Assembly (NCBI RefSeq): GCF_001679485.1
Contig: NZ_LZOZ01000001.1
Span: forward strand, 124,001-188,000
Length of the DNA: 64,000 nt
Direction of reading: 5' to 3'
DNA from: Haemophilus sp. CCUG 60358
GTDB taxonomy: Bacteria; Pseudomonadota; Gammaproteobacteria; Enterobacterales; Pasteurellaceae
Shown here: positions 8,239 through 18,440 of the stretch, piece by piece
How positions within the stretch are numbered: position 1 is the stretch's first letter
Layout of the letters: each line of letters begins with the position of its first letter
Position numbers and translations under genes: made by a program
The notes under the pieces: generated by a model
Told to the model about the DNA's origin: nothing
Seen by the model: only the letters and a program-made list of their open reading frames with translations
Databases searched by the model: none

Positions 8239-8508
8239 ATGTCTCTAAGTACTGAAAAAAAAGCAGCAATCGTTGCTGAATTTGGTCGCGATGCGAAAGA
8301 TACTGGTTCTTCTGAAGTTCAAATCGCATTATTAACTGCACAAATCAACCACTTACAAGCTCACTTCGCTGAGCACAAAAAAGACCACCATGGTCGTCGT
8401 GGTTTATTACGTATGGTTTCTCGTCGTCGTAAACTTTTAGACTACTTAAAACGTACTGATCTTGCTTTATACCAAAGCACTATCGCTCGTTTAGGTTTAC
8501 GTCGCTAA
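8239..8508 (+). CDS. rpsO: 30S ribosomal protein S15
   Basis: The protein has 89 residues, the usual length. The all-helical S15 signature is clear: [19 protein letters not shown] and [20 protein letters not shown]. It binds 16S rRNA and organises the platform of the small subunit. TTTTAGGAGT lies before the ATG. It is a single gene with its own terminator, and the 132-base upstream gap separates it from the molybdate cluster. Confidence 0.97.
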   Translation: MSLSTEKKAAIVAEFGRDAKDTGSSEVQIALLTAQINHLQAHFAEHKKDHHGRRGLLRMVSRRRKLLDYLKRTDLALYQSTIARLGLRR

Positions 8509-8530
8509 TTTTTATTACGATAGTAAAAAT

Positions 8531-8560
8531 AAAAGCCTTCGGATTACCGAGGGCTTTTTT
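8531..8560 (+). terminator. rpsO terminator
   Basis: AAGCCTTCGG and CCGAGGGCTT form a stem around ATTA and are followed by six Ts. Confidence 0.85.
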
Positions 8561-8581
8561 ATTTTCTGCATATTGGAAAAT

Positions 8582-8613
8582 AAAAAAACGGTCAAAAATT
8601 TGACCGCTCTTTT
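8582..8613 (-). terminator. prlC terminator built from an uptake-signal-like dyad
   Basis: Read on the minus strand, GCGGTCAAA pairs with TTTGACCG and ends in a T run. It uses the degenerate uptake-signal core GAGCGGTC. Confidence 0.75.
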
Positions 8614-8621
8614 TTTAGTTA

Positions 8622-10661
8622 TTAGTTCGCAATGCCTTTATGGCGGAGCAATGCGTCTAATTGAGGTTCACGTCCACGGAAGCGTTTGAATAAGACCATT
8701 GGTTCTTCAGAGCCACCACGAGTGAGAATTTCATCCAAGAAGGATTTACCCGTAACTGGATTGAAAATCCCTTCTTCTTCAAAGCGAGAGAAGGCGTCTG
8801 CAGATAGCACTTCAGCCCATAGATAGCTGTAATAACCTGCTGCGTAACCGCCAGCAAAGATATGGCTAAAGCTATGTGGTGCTCTTGCCCATTCAACACC
8901 TTTAATCACGGCAACTTTATCTTTCACTGCTTTTAAGGTATCAAGCACTTGGTTAGCTTTGCCCACTTCAAAAGTATGATGAAGGGTAAAATCAAACAAG
9001 CCAAATTCAAGCTGACGTAACACAAACATGGCTGCTTGGTAGTTTTTCGCTTTGAGAAGTTGATTTAATTTTTCTTCTGGCAATGGTTCGTGCGTTTCAA
9101 AGTGACCAGAAATAAAATCAAGCGCTTCTTTTTCCCAACACCAGTTTTCCATAAATTGACTTGGAAGCTCTACCGCATCCCAAGGTACACCATTGATACC
9201 CGCAACATCCGGCACATCAACTTTGGTGAGCATATGGTGAATACCATGACCAAATTCGTGGAAGAGAGTGGTGACTTCATCATGGGTGAATAACGCAGGT
9301 TTATCCCCAATAGGCGCATTGAAGTTACACGTTAAATAGGCAACCGGTTTTTGAATTGAACCATCGGCATTACGTTTTCTACCAATACAATCATCCATCC
9401 ATGCACCGCCACGTTTATTTTCGCGTGCATAAAGATCGAGATAGAAACTGCCGCGTACTTCATCGGTTTCATCAATTAAATCAAAGAAACGTACATCTTT
9501 GTGCCAAGTATCTACGCCAAAACGTTCAACTGCACGAATATTAAAAATACGTTTAATTAATTCAAATAAACCCGAAATAACGCGATCTTCAGGGAAATAA
9601 GGACGAAGTTCTTCATCATTGATCGCATATAAATGTTGTTTTTGTTTTTCGGAATAGAAACTGATATCCCAAGGTGCAAGTTCAGTGACACCAAATTCTT
9701 TTTCACAATAAGCTTTGAGTTCAGCTAATTCTTTCTCACCTTGTGCTTTTGAGCGATCTGCAAGGTTATTTAAGAAATCTAACACTTGTTGTGGATTTTC
9801 TGCCATTTTGGTGGCAAGTGAGCGTTCAGTATAGGTATTAAAACCTAGCAATTTAGCTAGCTCCACACGTAACGTCATGATTTCTTCAATAATCGCCGTA
9901 TTATCCCATTTACCGGCATTTGGCCCTTGATCAGAAGCGCGAGTCGCATAAGCTCGATACATTTCTTCGCGTAATGCTGCATTTTCACAATAGGTCATGA
10001 TTGGCAAATAACTTGGGATTTCTAACGTAAAACGATAGCCTTTTAAGCCTTTACTTTCGGCGGATTGTTTTGCCGCAAGTAATGCGGATTCAGGAAGACC
10101 CGCTAATTCACTTTCATCTTCAATGACTTTTTCCCAGCCCATGGTGGCATCGAGTACATTATTACTAAATTGTGAGCTTAATTCAGATAAACGCGCAACA
10201 ATTTCACCATAACGTTTTTGTTTTTCTTCGGATAAACCGATACCTGAAAGCTCAAAATCACGTAGTGCATTTTCAATGGCTTTCTTTTGTGCGACAGAAT
10301 AAGTTGAAAATTCAGGGCTATTTTTTAAGGCTAAATAAGCGTTGTATAAGCCTTTGTGTTGGCCTACCCAAGTGCTGTATTCAGAGAGTAGTGGTAAGCA
10401 GGTTTGGTACGCATCACGTAATTCAGGGCTGTTTTTAACTGAATTTAAATGGGAGATCGGTGACCAAGCACGACTTAAGTGCTCGCCTGCTTCAGAAAGC
10501 GGTTCAATAAAGTTTTCCCAAGTAAAGTGCGGTTGTTTTAGAACTTGTTCAATGGCTTGACGATTTTCTTCGATGAGTTTTTGGATTGCCGGTTGAATAT
10601 GCTCCGGTTTGATTTGAGAAAACGGAGGTAAGCCTTCAATATGAAGTAATGGATTAGACAT
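8622..10661 (-). CDS. prlC: Oligopeptidase A (M3 metallopeptidase)
   Basis: The 679-residue cytoplasmic zinc endopeptidase degrades small peptides, including cleaved signal peptides. The zinc site HEFGHGIHH lies at about residue 465, with the third ligand region ELPSQFMENW downstream. The family-typical FSHIFAGGYAAGYYSYLWAE is near the C-terminus. Length and start (MSNPLLHIEGLPPFSQI) match Enterobacterales and Haemophilus PrlC. It stands alone between rpsO and a divergent membrane-protein gene. Nothing odd is seen. Confidence 0.96.
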   Translation of the reverse strand: MSNPLLHIEGLPPFSQIKPEHIQPAIQKLIEENRQAIEQVLKQPHFTWENFIEPLSEAGEHLSRAWSPISHLNSVKNSPELRDAYQTCLPLLSEYSTWVGQHKGLYNAYLALKNSPEFSTYSVAQKKAIENALRDFELSGIGLSEEKQKRYGEIVARLSELSSQFSNNVLDATMGWEKVIEDESELAGLPESALLAAKQSAESKGLKGYRFTLEIPSYLPIMTYCENAALREEMYRAYATRASDQGPNAGKWDNTAIIEEIMTLRVELAKLLGFNTYTERSLATKMAENPQQVLDFLNNLADRSKAQGEKELAELKAYCEKEFGVTELAPWDISFYSEKQKQHLYAINDEELRPYFPEDRVISGLFELIKRIFNIRAVERFGVDTWHKDVRFFDLIDETDEVRGSFYLDLYARENKRGGAWMDDCIGRKRNADGSIQKPVAYLTCNFNAPIGDKPALFTHDEVTTLFHEFGHGIHHMLTKVDVPDVAGINGVPWDAVELPSQFMENWCWEKEALDFISGHFETHEPLPEEKLNQLLKAKNYQAAMFVLRQLEFGLFDFTLHHTFEVGKANQVLDTLKAVKDKVAVIKGVEWARAPHSFSHIFAGGYAAGYYSYLWAEVLSADAFSRFEEEGIFNPVTGKSFLDEILTRGGSEEPMVLFKRFRGREPQLDALLRHKGIAN

Positions 10662-10774
10662 AAATATTCCTTTTGCTAATAGTTTCTTTAATAAATTGCG
10701 GCAAATTCTATAATATCAAGGTTGAAAAATCTAAAAAATCAGTGATAATTGCGTATCACTTTTATTTAGGGTTT

Positions 10775-11254
10775 ATGATGAACGGCGCTTCCTTTTTTTC
10801 TATTATCATTTTTTCTGGCATCATTGCTCTTGCGATCGTTATAGGTGTTGTTTCACTTAAGTTTTTCCCAAAAACTTCTTTAACCAAGGCCATGTATGTT
10901 GTTCTTGGATGCATTTCTTTAATATTAGGTGTTATTGGTATTTTTTTACCTATTCTTCCGACAACACCTTTTTTACTGCTTACACTTTATTCTTTTGCGA
11001 AAGGTTCTTCTCGTTTAGAACAATGGTTTTTAGGGACTAAGCTTTATCAAAAGCACCTAAAATCCTTTAATGAACGTCGTGCATTGACAAAAAAAGCAAA
11101 AATTTCTATTCTAACGTTTTCAACCACAATGCTTTTAATTGGCTTTTATTTTACCCCAAGCATTGTGGGTCGGACGATCATTGCTATTTTAATTGCGGTA
11201 AAATATTGGTTCTTTTTCTTTTGGATTAAAACAGAAGACGTTGAAAATGGATAA
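10775..11254 (+). CDS. YbaN-like DUF454 inner-membrane protein
   Basis: The start is placed at the ATG pair 10775/10778, giving about 159 residues; a longer reading from 10673 would add a non-conserved tail overlapping the prlC promoter. The core YVVLGCISLILGVIGIFLPILPTT followed by PFLLLTLYSFAKGS is typical of DUF454 (E. coli YbaN), with three or four membrane helices. Function in this family is not established. Its last bases overlap the next lipoprotein gene. Confidence 0.8.
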   Translation: MMNGASFFSIIIFSGIIALAIVIGVVSLKFFPKTSLTKAMYVVLGCISLILGVIGIFLPILPTTPFLLLTLYSFAKGSSRLEQWFLGTKLYQKHLKSFNERRALTKKAKISILTFSTTMLLIGFYFTPSIVGRTIIAILIAVKYWFFFFWIKTEDVENG

Positions 11255-12809
11255 TTCTTTCTTTACTTGGCTTAAAAGTGCGGTCATTTTCGGTATCGTT
11301 TTTGGATTGAGTGGTTGTGATAAATTAAACAGTCCTAAATCTACAAACGCGGCAGCAGAAGAGCAACCAACACAAAGTCAGTCTATCGAACAAGAAAATA
11401 CATCAAAACCGAGTCGAACTTTGCTGACTCGAGCGTTTACTCATCCCCCTTCTTTTGAGCCTTGGTTTGTGCGTTATCCAGAACAAGAAAACTTATTGCG
11501 TGATTTATATGAAGGTTTAACCGCTTATGATTCGGAAGGGCGAATCGTGCCGGGTATCGCAGAAAGTTGGCAAACGAAAGATAACAAAACCTGGATCTTT
11601 ACCTTGCGAGAAGGGCTTCGTTGGTCAAATGGCGATCCTTTAGTTGCTCAGGATGTCATGCTTTCTTGGCAAGCATTATCTCAATCAAATAGTCCATTAA
11701 GATCTTATTTGGCTTATCTTAATCTAAAAAATGCGAAAGGCGTTTTAGAAAAAAATAAACCTTTTAAGAGCTTAGGAATTTATGCGGAAAATGACCGCAC
11801 TTTACGTATTGAGCTTGATAAACCAACACCGTATTTGCCGGAAATGTTGGCGCATATTAGCCTCGTGCCACAATATAGCGATCCTGATTCTCCCGTGACA
11901 AACGGGGCTTATATGATCGAAAGTGAAAGTGTGAAAAGCATACACTTAACTAAAAATCCCTATTATTGGCAGAAAAATAATGTGGCTTTTGAGCGTGTAG
12001 AATATTTGCCTTTTATCGCCACTAAATTATCTGACTTTGATGTGGTAGTTGATGTACCAGAAGTGAACGCGGACCTTCAACATTTTCCGCAGCTTTGTGG
12101 ATATTTTTATGAATTTAATCTGAAAGATCCTAAAGTTGCTAAGGCAGATGTGCGTAAGGCGATTGCTTCGTTGGTTTCGGTTACGAATATTGTGAATAAT
12201 GAGATTCCAGCGGCAATTCCGAGTTCGTATTTTTTACCGAAAGCCATGTTAAATGGACAAGATTCAAGATGGGAGCCTGTTGTTGCCGAGCAGTTATTGG
12301 CTCAAAATAAAATTGATGAAAAACATCCGCTACATTTAAATGTGCTCTATGATGATGCCCCCTTGCATGTGAATATTGCGCAACGTTTAGTGGGGCAATT
12401 GACGCAATCAGATATGTTGCGTGTAGATGCTCAACCAGTCAATTGGCAAACCTTACAGGCTAAACGTCAAAAAGATGATTTCCAAGTCATTCGTTCAGGC
12501 TGGTGTGCGGACTTTAATCACCCGATGGCATTCTTGAGTTTGTTCTATTCTAAAAGTCCCGATAATAAAAATGGTTATGCCAATGCGGAATATGACCAAC
12601 TTTTTGAGCAAGCATTGAAAAGCTTAAATGAAAAAGAGCGGTCAGAAATTTACTTAAAATTAAGTGAGAAGATCCAACAGGAAAACCTTGCTTTACCGCT
12701 TTTCCAATACACCACGCCAGTTTATCTTTCTCCAACTATTATGGGGGCGAAGAAAAATCCAGTGGGCGTCATTTACAGTAAGGATCTATGGCGAAAAGTT
12801 GAAAACTAA
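11247..12809 (+). CDS. Orphan OppA-family peptide-binding lipoprotein
   Basis: The protein has about 520 residues from the ATG at 11247 (a TTG two codons earlier is possible). The lipobox LSGC at about residues 21-24 predicts lipid anchoring. A linker rich in Q, S and E follows. The SBP_bac_5 fold is shown by LTRAFTHPPSFEPWF, DLYEGLTAYDSEGRIVPGIAESW and LREGLRWSNGDPL. No permease or ATPase genes adjoin it, so it must share a transporter encoded elsewhere, as MppA does in E. coli. It resembles the H. influenzae orphan HI0213. The ligand, perhaps a peptide, is not known from sequence. Confidence 0.82.
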   Translation: MDNSFFTWLKSAVIFGIVFGLSGCDKLNSPKSTNAAAEEQPTQSQSIEQENTSKPSRTLLTRAFTHPPSFEPWFVRYPEQENLLRDLYEGLTAYDSEGRIVPGIAESWQTKDNKTWIFTLREGLRWSNGDPLVAQDVMLSWQALSQSNSPLRSYLAYLNLKNAKGVLEKNKPFKSLGIYAENDRTLRIELDKPTPYLPEMLAHISLVPQYSDPDSPVTNGAYMIESESVKSIHLTKNPYYWQKNNVAFERVEYLPFIATKLSDFDVVVDVPEVNADLQHFPQLCGYFYEFNLKDPKVAKADVRKAIASLVSVTNIVNNEIPAAIPSSYFLPKAMLNGQDSRWEPVVAEQLLAQNKIDEKHPLHLNVLYDDAPLHVNIAQRLVGQLTQSDMLRVDAQPVNWQTLQAKRQKDDFQVIRSGWCADFNHPMAFLSLFYSKSPDNKNGYANAEYDQLFEQALKSLNEKERSEIYLKLSEKIQQENLALPLFQYTTPVYLSPTIMGAKKNPVGVIYSKDLWRKVEN

Positions 12810-12820
12810 AGCTGATTAAG

Positions 12821-12853
12821 AAAGTTGTTCATAATGTGATGAGCAACTTTTTT
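12821..12853 (+). terminator. Terminator of the lipoprotein gene
   Basis: AAAGTTGTTCAT and ATGAGCAACTTT pair around a six-base loop and a T run follows. Confidence 0.85.
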
Positions 12854-12874
12854 ATTAAATCTAATTAAAAGCGT

Positions 12875-12914
12875 AAAGTAACACTATTTACTTTTTATTT
12901 TTATACGCTACAAT
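12875..12914 (+). promoter_or_regulatory. merR/aas promoter with a dyad operator
   Basis: AAAGTAA (12875-12881) and TTACTTT (12888-12894) form a perfect inverted repeat with a six-base spacer. It overlaps a -35-like TTTACT (12887-12892) that lies 16 bases before TACAAT (12909-12914). A MerR-type protein or another repressor could bind here; autoregulation is inference. Confidence 0.5.
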
Positions 12915-12945
12915 ACACAACAAATCAACCTAGAGGGAAATCCTG

Positions 12946-13587
12946 ATGTTAAAAATGAATGATTTGGTTAAGCTTAGTCAGACACCAAAATCCACGGTGC
13001 TGTACTATGTGAAAGAAGGTTTGTTGCCAGAGCCGGTGAAAGATAAACCGAATTTTCATCTCTATGATGAACATTGTGTGAAGTTGCTCAGTTTTATTAA
13101 ATATCTACAAAGTAATTTCAATGCAACGATTTCACAAATTAAAGCACTTTTTGCTCATCCTCGTTTTGATTGGAATAATCCTTATGAAAGCCTTATTGGA
13201 TTATTGGATATCATCATGGGGGCTGAAAATGAAGTGTTTTCAGTCGAGCAACTCTCTGAAGAGTTTCATCTTTCTACTCAGCAAATCGAAGACATGGTAG
13301 CAGAAGGATTATTGAATCCTCGCGAAGGTATTTTTACCGCAAAAGAACGTGATATTTTGGCGATCTTGTCTCGTTGTGATGAAGCTGAAATGGATGTGGT
13401 GAAAGCTTATTTAGCTGCTGCGAAAATGTTAGCGGAAAAAGAGGTGAATGTGACTTTAGCGGCATTAGCCAATAGCGAACAAAAAGATGAAAAATTAAAA
13501 CATTTATTTGATTTATTGTTGGTGTTGAAACCTTATCTCTTGAATATGAAAACCTTTAATCTTTATCAAGCGGAGAGTGCGAAATGA
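12946..13587 (+). CDS. MerR-type regulator linked to lplT-aas
   Basis: The 213-residue protein has an N-terminal winged helix-turn-helix of the MerR kind (MNDLVKLSQTPKSTVLYYVKEG, residues 4-25), followed by FHLYDEHCVKLLSFIKYLQ. Beyond the DNA-binding part, the C-terminal half is helical and has no cysteine cluster for metal sensing, so a lipid or small-molecule signal is more likely. It overlaps the large fusion gene by four bases (ATGA), and almost certainly controls the same operon. A dyad lies over its promoter. Ligand unknown. Confidence 0.8.
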   Translation: MLKMNDLVKLSQTPKSTVLYYVKEGLLPEPVKDKPNFHLYDEHCVKLLSFIKYLQSNFNATISQIKALFAHPRFDWNNPYESLIGLLDIIMGAENEVFSVEQLSEEFHLSTQQIEDMVAEGLLNPREGIFTAKERDILAILSRCDEAEMDVVKAYLAAAKMLAEKEVNVTLAALANSEQKDEKLKHLFDLLLVLKPYLLNMKTFNLYQAESAK

Positions 13588-16500
13588 AACTCTTAAAATA
13601 CGCCGGCTTTGTGCCTTATTTAGCCATTGCCTTTATTAATGCCAGTGTGGATTTAGCACATAAAATTACCATTCAAAATGTATTGCTGAAAAGCTTTTCA
13701 GGTGAGAGTTTGGTGGTTTTAACGGCATTAATTAATGCGATGATTTTATTGCCGTTTATTTTCTTATTTTCCCCGTCGGCATTTATTAACGATAAATTTT
13801 CTCGCACCAATGTGATTCGTTATAGCAGTTTAGCGGCAGTGGCGATCAGTGCGGGGATTTTATTGAGTTATATGACGGGAATGTTTGCTATTTCCTTTGT
13901 ACTGACATTGATTTTGGCGGCGCAAAGTGCGGTCTATTCTCCAGCTAAATATAGCATTATTAAATCGATTGTGGGCACTGAAAATATCGGTATGGCAAAC
14001 GGTGTGATTCAAGCACTCACCATTGTAGCTATTCTATTTAGTTCTTTTGCATTTTCTTTCTTCTTTGAAGCGCATTATGTGGCATCAGATGATCCGAATG
14101 AAGTATTACAAAGTGTTTGGGTGATTGGTGTGGCGTTAGTATTACTGAGTGCACTAGAAGCCTATTTTGCTTTTAAAATCCCATTCTTTAAGCAAGAAGC
14201 TGAGAATACAGATGGTCAGTTTGATATGAGAAAATACCTTTCTTTAGGGTATTTAAAAGATAACGTTCGCACATTAAAAGCTGATCAAAATATTTGGTTG
14301 AGTGTCATTGGACTGAGCCTGTTTTGGGGTGTGTCACAAATTATTGTGGCGGCATTTCCTGCACATTATAAAGCAATGTTCAATGAAGATAATGCTGTTG
14401 TCATTCAAGCGATTCTCGCGGTGAGTGGAATAGGGCTTGTGCTAGGTTCATATCTTGCAGGACGTGCTTCTCGTTTGCATATTGAGTTAGGTATTGTTCC
14501 GCTTGGTGCATTGGGTATTTGTGTGTCGTTATTCTTCTTAACTCTAGCCCAAAGTGGAGTGGTATTAGCACTTTGTTCTTTTGTCTTTGGTTTCTCTGGC
14601 GGTTTATTGATCGTGCCATTGAATGCAACTATTCAGTATTTCGCACCTGAGAAAATCAGCGGCAAAATTATGGCAGGTAACAACTTTGTGCAAAACGTGT
14701 TTATGGTGGTTTTTTTGCTATTAAGCATTGTTTTTGTACAACTTAATGTTTCGACTCAAGGTTTGTTCTTAGTGACTTCTGCTGCATGTTTTGCTGCAAG
14801 TTTATATACCATGTCGAAAGTGCCTCATTTATTTACGCGTTTATTCTTGCTCTTTGCGTTAAAAGCAAATTACCGTTTTCATGTGGATGGGTTAAAAAAC
14901 CTTCCACAAAGTGGAGGAGTTCTATTATTAGGTAACCATATTAGCTGGATTGACTGGTTGGTGTTACAAGCGGCTAGCCCGCGTGCGATTAAATTTGTCA
15001 TGTATCGTCCGATTTACAACAAATGGTATCTCACTTGGTTCTTCCGTATTTTCAAAGTCATCCCAATTGGTGGAGGCTCAAGCCGTGAATCTATTGAAAC
15101 CATTCGTGAATATTTAGCGCGTGGTGAAGTGGTGGCTTTATTCCCAGAAGGTCATATCAGTTATAACGGTCAAATCAATGAGTTCCAAAAAGGCTTTGAG
15201 CACGTATTAAAAGATTTAGAGAATGTCACAACAGTTCCGTTCTATTTACGTGGACTGTGGGGTAGCAGCTTCTCCCGTGCCGATTCTTTCTATAAGAATT
15301 TAACTAAACGCCAAGGTAAACGTGAAATTTTAGTAGCATTTGGTAAACCCATTCATGGCTTTATTGATGCGACAGCGATGAAGCAAAAAGTACTCGAACT
15401 TTCTTTCTCAGTATGGGAAAAAGTCATGAGTAAACGTAAACCGTTGATGCATCATTGGTTGAATTCAGCAAAATCGAATTTATTCAAAGAAGCCGCGGTG
15501 GATGCACAAGGCACTAAACTGAATAACCTGAAATTTATTGCTGCAGTGCTAATGTTTGTGAAAACCTTGAAAGCTGCTTTAGGGAATGAAAAAAATGTTG
15601 GCGTGTTATTACCAAGTTCATCAATCGGGGCAATTATCAATATGACCTTAATGGTGATGGGCAAAGTACCGGTAAATTTAAACTACACGCTAAGCCCAGA
15701 AGTAATGGAAAAAGCGTTGAAAAAAGCCAATATTTCGCAAGTTATTACCTCTGAAAAATTCTTGGATAAGTTGAACGCAAAAGGTTTTGACTTTAGCCAA
15801 GTGGTGGCTGATAAAGCCCTCTTTATGGAAAATTTAGGGAAATCGATCACTAAAGCGAATAAAGTGCGGTCATTTTTAACGGCGTTTTTAGCGCCACAAT
15901 GGTGGATTAAATTACGTTACTTTGCAGACGTAAGCTTGGACGATAATGCAACCATCTTATTCAGTAGTGGTAGTGAAGGTGATCCAAAAGGCATTGAATT
16001 AAGCCATAAAAATTTACTGACTAACATTAAACAGATCGGTGAATTATTAAACTTTCATAAAGATGATGTGATTTTGAATTCCTTACCAATTTTCCACTCA
16101 TTTGGCTTAACAGTGACAACTTTATTGCCATTGTGTGAAGGCATTAAAATGGTGAGTGTGGCGGATCCGACTGATGGGGCGACAGTAGGAAAAATGTGTG
16201 CTCGACATCGGGTGAGTATTTTATTTGGTACTTCAACTTTCTTTAGATTGTATGTACGCAATAAGAAATTCCATCCGTTAATGCTACAAAACGTACGTAT
16301 GGTTATTGCGGGCGCTGAAAAATTGAAAGCAGATGTAAAAGAAGCCTTTAAACTTAAATTTGGCTTAGAAATTTACGAAGGTTATGGCGCAACTGAAACA
16401 GCACCGGTAGCTAGTGTAAATATGCCTAATTTACTTGATCCGGAAACCTTACAAGAATTTACCTTCAATCAAGCTGGTACAGTCGGCATGCCATTACCAG

Positions 16501-17033
16501 GCACCATTATTAAAATTGTGGATCCGGAAAGCTTGCAAGAATTACCAGTCGGCGAAGACGGTTTGATCTTGATTGGTGGTGGACAAGTCATGAAAGGTTA
16601 TTTGAATGCACCAGAAAAAACAGCAGAAGTGATCGTTGAAATTGACGGTGTACGTTATTACAAAACTGGCGATAAAGGCCATATCGATCATAACGGCTTT
16701 ATTACCATTGTGGATCGTTATTCTCGATTTGCTAAAGTCGGCGGTGAAATGATCAGCCTTGGCAGCGTGGAAGAGAAACTTTCACAAGTATTTGATGAAG
16801 AAAATCAATTTGTTGCTGTCGCATTGAGCGATGATAAAAAAGGCGAGAGCATTGTACTTTTAATCAAATCTGCACTTTCTTTAGACGAGATTAATGAACG
16901 TATTAAAGGATTAAATGTACCGCCGATTATGCTCCCAAGCCAAGTCTTCTTAGTGGATGAAATTCCGATGCTCGGAAGTGGTAAAGTGGATTTCAAAGGT
17001 GCGAAGAACTTAGCGATGAGTTTGGTTAAATAA
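13584..17033 (+). CDS. aas: LplT-Aas fusion: lysophospholipid flippase, acyltransferase and acyl-ACP synthetase
   Basis: The 1149-residue protein carries three modules in one chain. Residues about 1-415 are an MFS transporter like LplT, with about 12 helices. Residues about 430-620 are a PlsC-type acyltransferase with NHISWID at about 451 and FPEGHIS later. Residues about 640-1149 are an AMP-forming synthetase with FSSGSEGDPKGIELSHKN at about 792 and YEGYGATETAP. In E. coli these are two proteins: LplT flips lysophosphatidylethanolamine inward and Aas re-acylates it. Fusion would channel the lipid directly. The gene is in an operon with a MerR-type regulator, and a bidirectional terminator follows. 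Confidence 0.93.
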   Translation: MKLLKYAGFVPYLAIAFINASVDLAHKITIQNVLLKSFSGESLVVLTALINAMILLPFIFLFSPSAFINDKFSRTNVIRYSSLAAVAISAGILLSYMTGMFAISFVLTLILAAQSAVYSPAKYSIIKSIVGTENIGMANGVIQALTIVAILFSSFAFSFFFEAHYVASDDPNEVLQSVWVIGVALVLLSALEAYFAFKIPFFKQEAENTDGQFDMRKYLSLGYLKDNVRTLKADQNIWLSVIGLSLFWGVSQIIVAAFPAHYKAMFNEDNAVVIQAILAVSGIGLVLGSYLAGRASRLHIELGIVPLGALGICVSLFFLTLAQSGVVLALCSFVFGFSGGLLIVPLNATIQYFAPEKISGKIMAGNNFVQNVFMVVFLLLSIVFVQLNVSTQGLFLVTSAACFAASLYTMSKVPHLFTRLFLLFALKANYRFHVDGLKNLPQSGGVLLLGNHISWIDWLVLQAASPRAIKFVMYRPIYNKWYLTWFFRIFKVIPIGGGSSRESIETIREYLARGEVVALFPEGHISYNGQINEFQKGFEHVLKDLENVTTVPFYLRGLWGSSFSRADSFYKNLTKRQGKREILVAFGKPIHGFIDATAMKQKVLELSFSVWEKVMSKRKPLMHHWLNSAKSNLFKEAAVDAQGTKLNNLKFIAAVLMFVKTLKAALGNEKNVGVLLPSSSIGAIINMTLMVMGKVPVNLNYTLSPEVMEKALKKANISQVITSEKFLDKLNAKGFDFSQVVADKALFMENLGKSITKANKVRSFLTAFLAPQWWIKLRYFADVSLDDNATILFSSGSEGDPKGIELSHKNLLTNIKQIGELLNFHKDDVILNSLPIFHSFGLTVTTLLPLCEGIKMVSVADPTDGATVGKMCARHRVSILFGTSTFFRLYVRNKKFHPLMLQNVRMVIAGAEKLKADVKEAFKLKFGLEIYEGYGATETAPVASVNMPNLLDPETLQEFTFNQAGTVGMPLPGTIIKIVDPESLQELPVGEDGLILIGGGQVMKGYLNAPEKTAEVIVEIDGVRYYKTGDKGHIDHNGFITIVDRYSRFAKVGGEMISLGSVEEKLSQVFDEENQFVAVALSDDKKGESIVLLIKSALSLDEINERIKGLNVPPIMLPSQVFLVDEIPMLGSGKVDFKGAKNLAMSLVK

Positions 17034-17050
17034 AGAAAATCGTCATAAAT

Positions 17051-17080
17051 AAAAGAGCGGTCAATTTGACCGCTCTTTTT
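17051..17080. terminator. Bidirectional terminator between aas and oadB
   Basis: AAAAGAGCGGTCAA and TTGACCGCTCTTTT form an almost perfect palindrome with A and T tracts on either side. It serves both converging operons and uses a degenerate uptake-signal core. Confidence 0.85.
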
Positions 17081-17125
17081 GTTATTTAATGAACCTCATT
17101 TAGGTGTTTTTCAGCATCTTTAATC

Positions 17126-18430
17126 TTACATCAACGTACCGACATATTTTAACATGACCCCAGCGGCAATAGCCGAGCCAATTACACCAGCAACGTTTGG
17201 TCCCATGGCATGCATAAGGAGGAAGTTTTGGTTATCCGCTTCCAATCCGATTTTATTGGAAACGCGAGCGGCCATAGGAACGGCAGATACGCCAGCAGAA
17301 CCGATGAGCGGATTAATTTTATTTTTGCTGAATTTGTTCATTAATTTTGCCATTAATACGCCACTACCTGTACCGATTCCGAAAGCAATTACACCAAGAA
17401 TTAAAATGCCTAATGTTTGTGGTTGTAGGAATTTATCGGCAATCAGTTTAGAACCCACAGATAAGCCAAGCACAATAGTCACAATGTTAATCAAGGCATT
17501 TTGTGTGGTATCGCTTAAACGTTCTACTACGCCGCTGACGCGCATGAGATTACCGAAACAGAACATCCCGAGTAATGGGGCAGCATCTGGTAAGAGTAAA
17601 CCAACGAGCAACAGCAAAATAACCGGGAATAACACTTTTTCACGATTACTCACATGGCGCATTTGCGTCATGCGAATTTTGCGTTCTTCTTCTGTGGTTA
17701 AGGCTTTCATAATCGGCGGTTGGATCAACGGCACTAATGCCATGTAGGAATAGGCAGCCACCGCAATCGCGCCAAGCAATTCAGGCGCCAGTTTGCTCGT
17801 GAGATAAATCGCAGTTGGACCATCCGCACCACCGATAATACCGATAGACGCGGCTTGAGGTAGCGTAAATTCGATAATACCGAAATAATTTAACGCTAGC
17901 GCACCGAGTACGGTAGCGAAAATACCGAATTGAGCAGCGGCACCAAGTAGCAATGTTTTCGGATTGGCTAATAGCGGACCAAAATCTGTCATTGCACCTA
18001 CGCCCATAAAAATGACCAATGGTGCAATGCCGTAGCTGATCGCAACTTTATAGAACAATGCTAAAATACCAGCACTATAACCCATATCCACAGATAACGC
18101 TTCTAATTGATTTATCATCGATATCGGCGCAGAATTTAGTGCTGCCTTTATCAAGGCTGGATCGGGTGGTACACCCAATTGCGAAGCGATTACAGCAATT
18201 TGTTCTGGTGAGCCGAGATGAAGCAAATTCTCCAATGCTGTCATAGCAAGACCAGCCTCAGGGATATTGGATAATAATCCGCCGAAACCAATTGGTAGCA
18301 ACAGCAAAGGTTCAAATTTGCGCGAGATAGCAAGCCACAGCAACAGCAAGCTCACAGCGATCATTACTGCTTGTCCCCATTGCAGATGGAATATACCCAT
18401 CCCTTTAATTAACGCAATAATACTCTCCAT
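17126..18430 (-). CDS. oadB: Oxaloacetate decarboxylase beta subunit (Na+ pump)
   Basis: The 434-residue integral membrane subunit decarboxylates carboxybiotin and moves sodium ions outward. The conserved [20 protein letters not shown] region carries the aspartate needed for ion binding, and [20 protein letters not shown] is the second family motif. About nine to eleven hydrophobic segments are evident. It is the last gene of oadGAB, ten bases after oadA. Methylmalonyl-CoA or glutaconyl-CoA pumps use related subunits, but the oadA partner settles the type. Confidence 0.95.
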   Translation of the reverse strand: MESIIALIKGMGIFHLQWGQAVMIAVSLLLLWLAISRKFEPLLLLPIGFGGLLSNIPEAGLAMTALENLLHLGSPEQIAVIASQLGVPPDPALIKAALNSAPISMINQLEALSVDMGYSAGILALFYKVAISYGIAPLVIFMGVGAMTDFGPLLANPKTLLLGAAAQFGIFATVLGALALNYFGIIEFTLPQAASIGIIGGADGPTAIYLTSKLAPELLGAIAVAAYSYMALVPLIQPPIMKALTTEEERKIRMTQMRHVSNREKVLFPVILLLLVGLLLPDAAPLLGMFCFGNLMRVSGVVERLSDTTQNALINIVTIVLGLSVGSKLIADKFLQPQTLGILILGVIAFGIGTGSGVLMAKLMNKFSKNKINPLIGSAGVSAVPMAARVSNKIGLEADNQNFLLMHAMGPNVAGVIGSAIAAGVMLKYVGTLM

Positions 18431-18440
18431 AGACTATTCC

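Noticed and set aside
17154..17747. Long plus-strand frame opposite oadB
   Set aside because: The minus-strand OadB reading has full-length homology and membrane pattern; the other frame has none.
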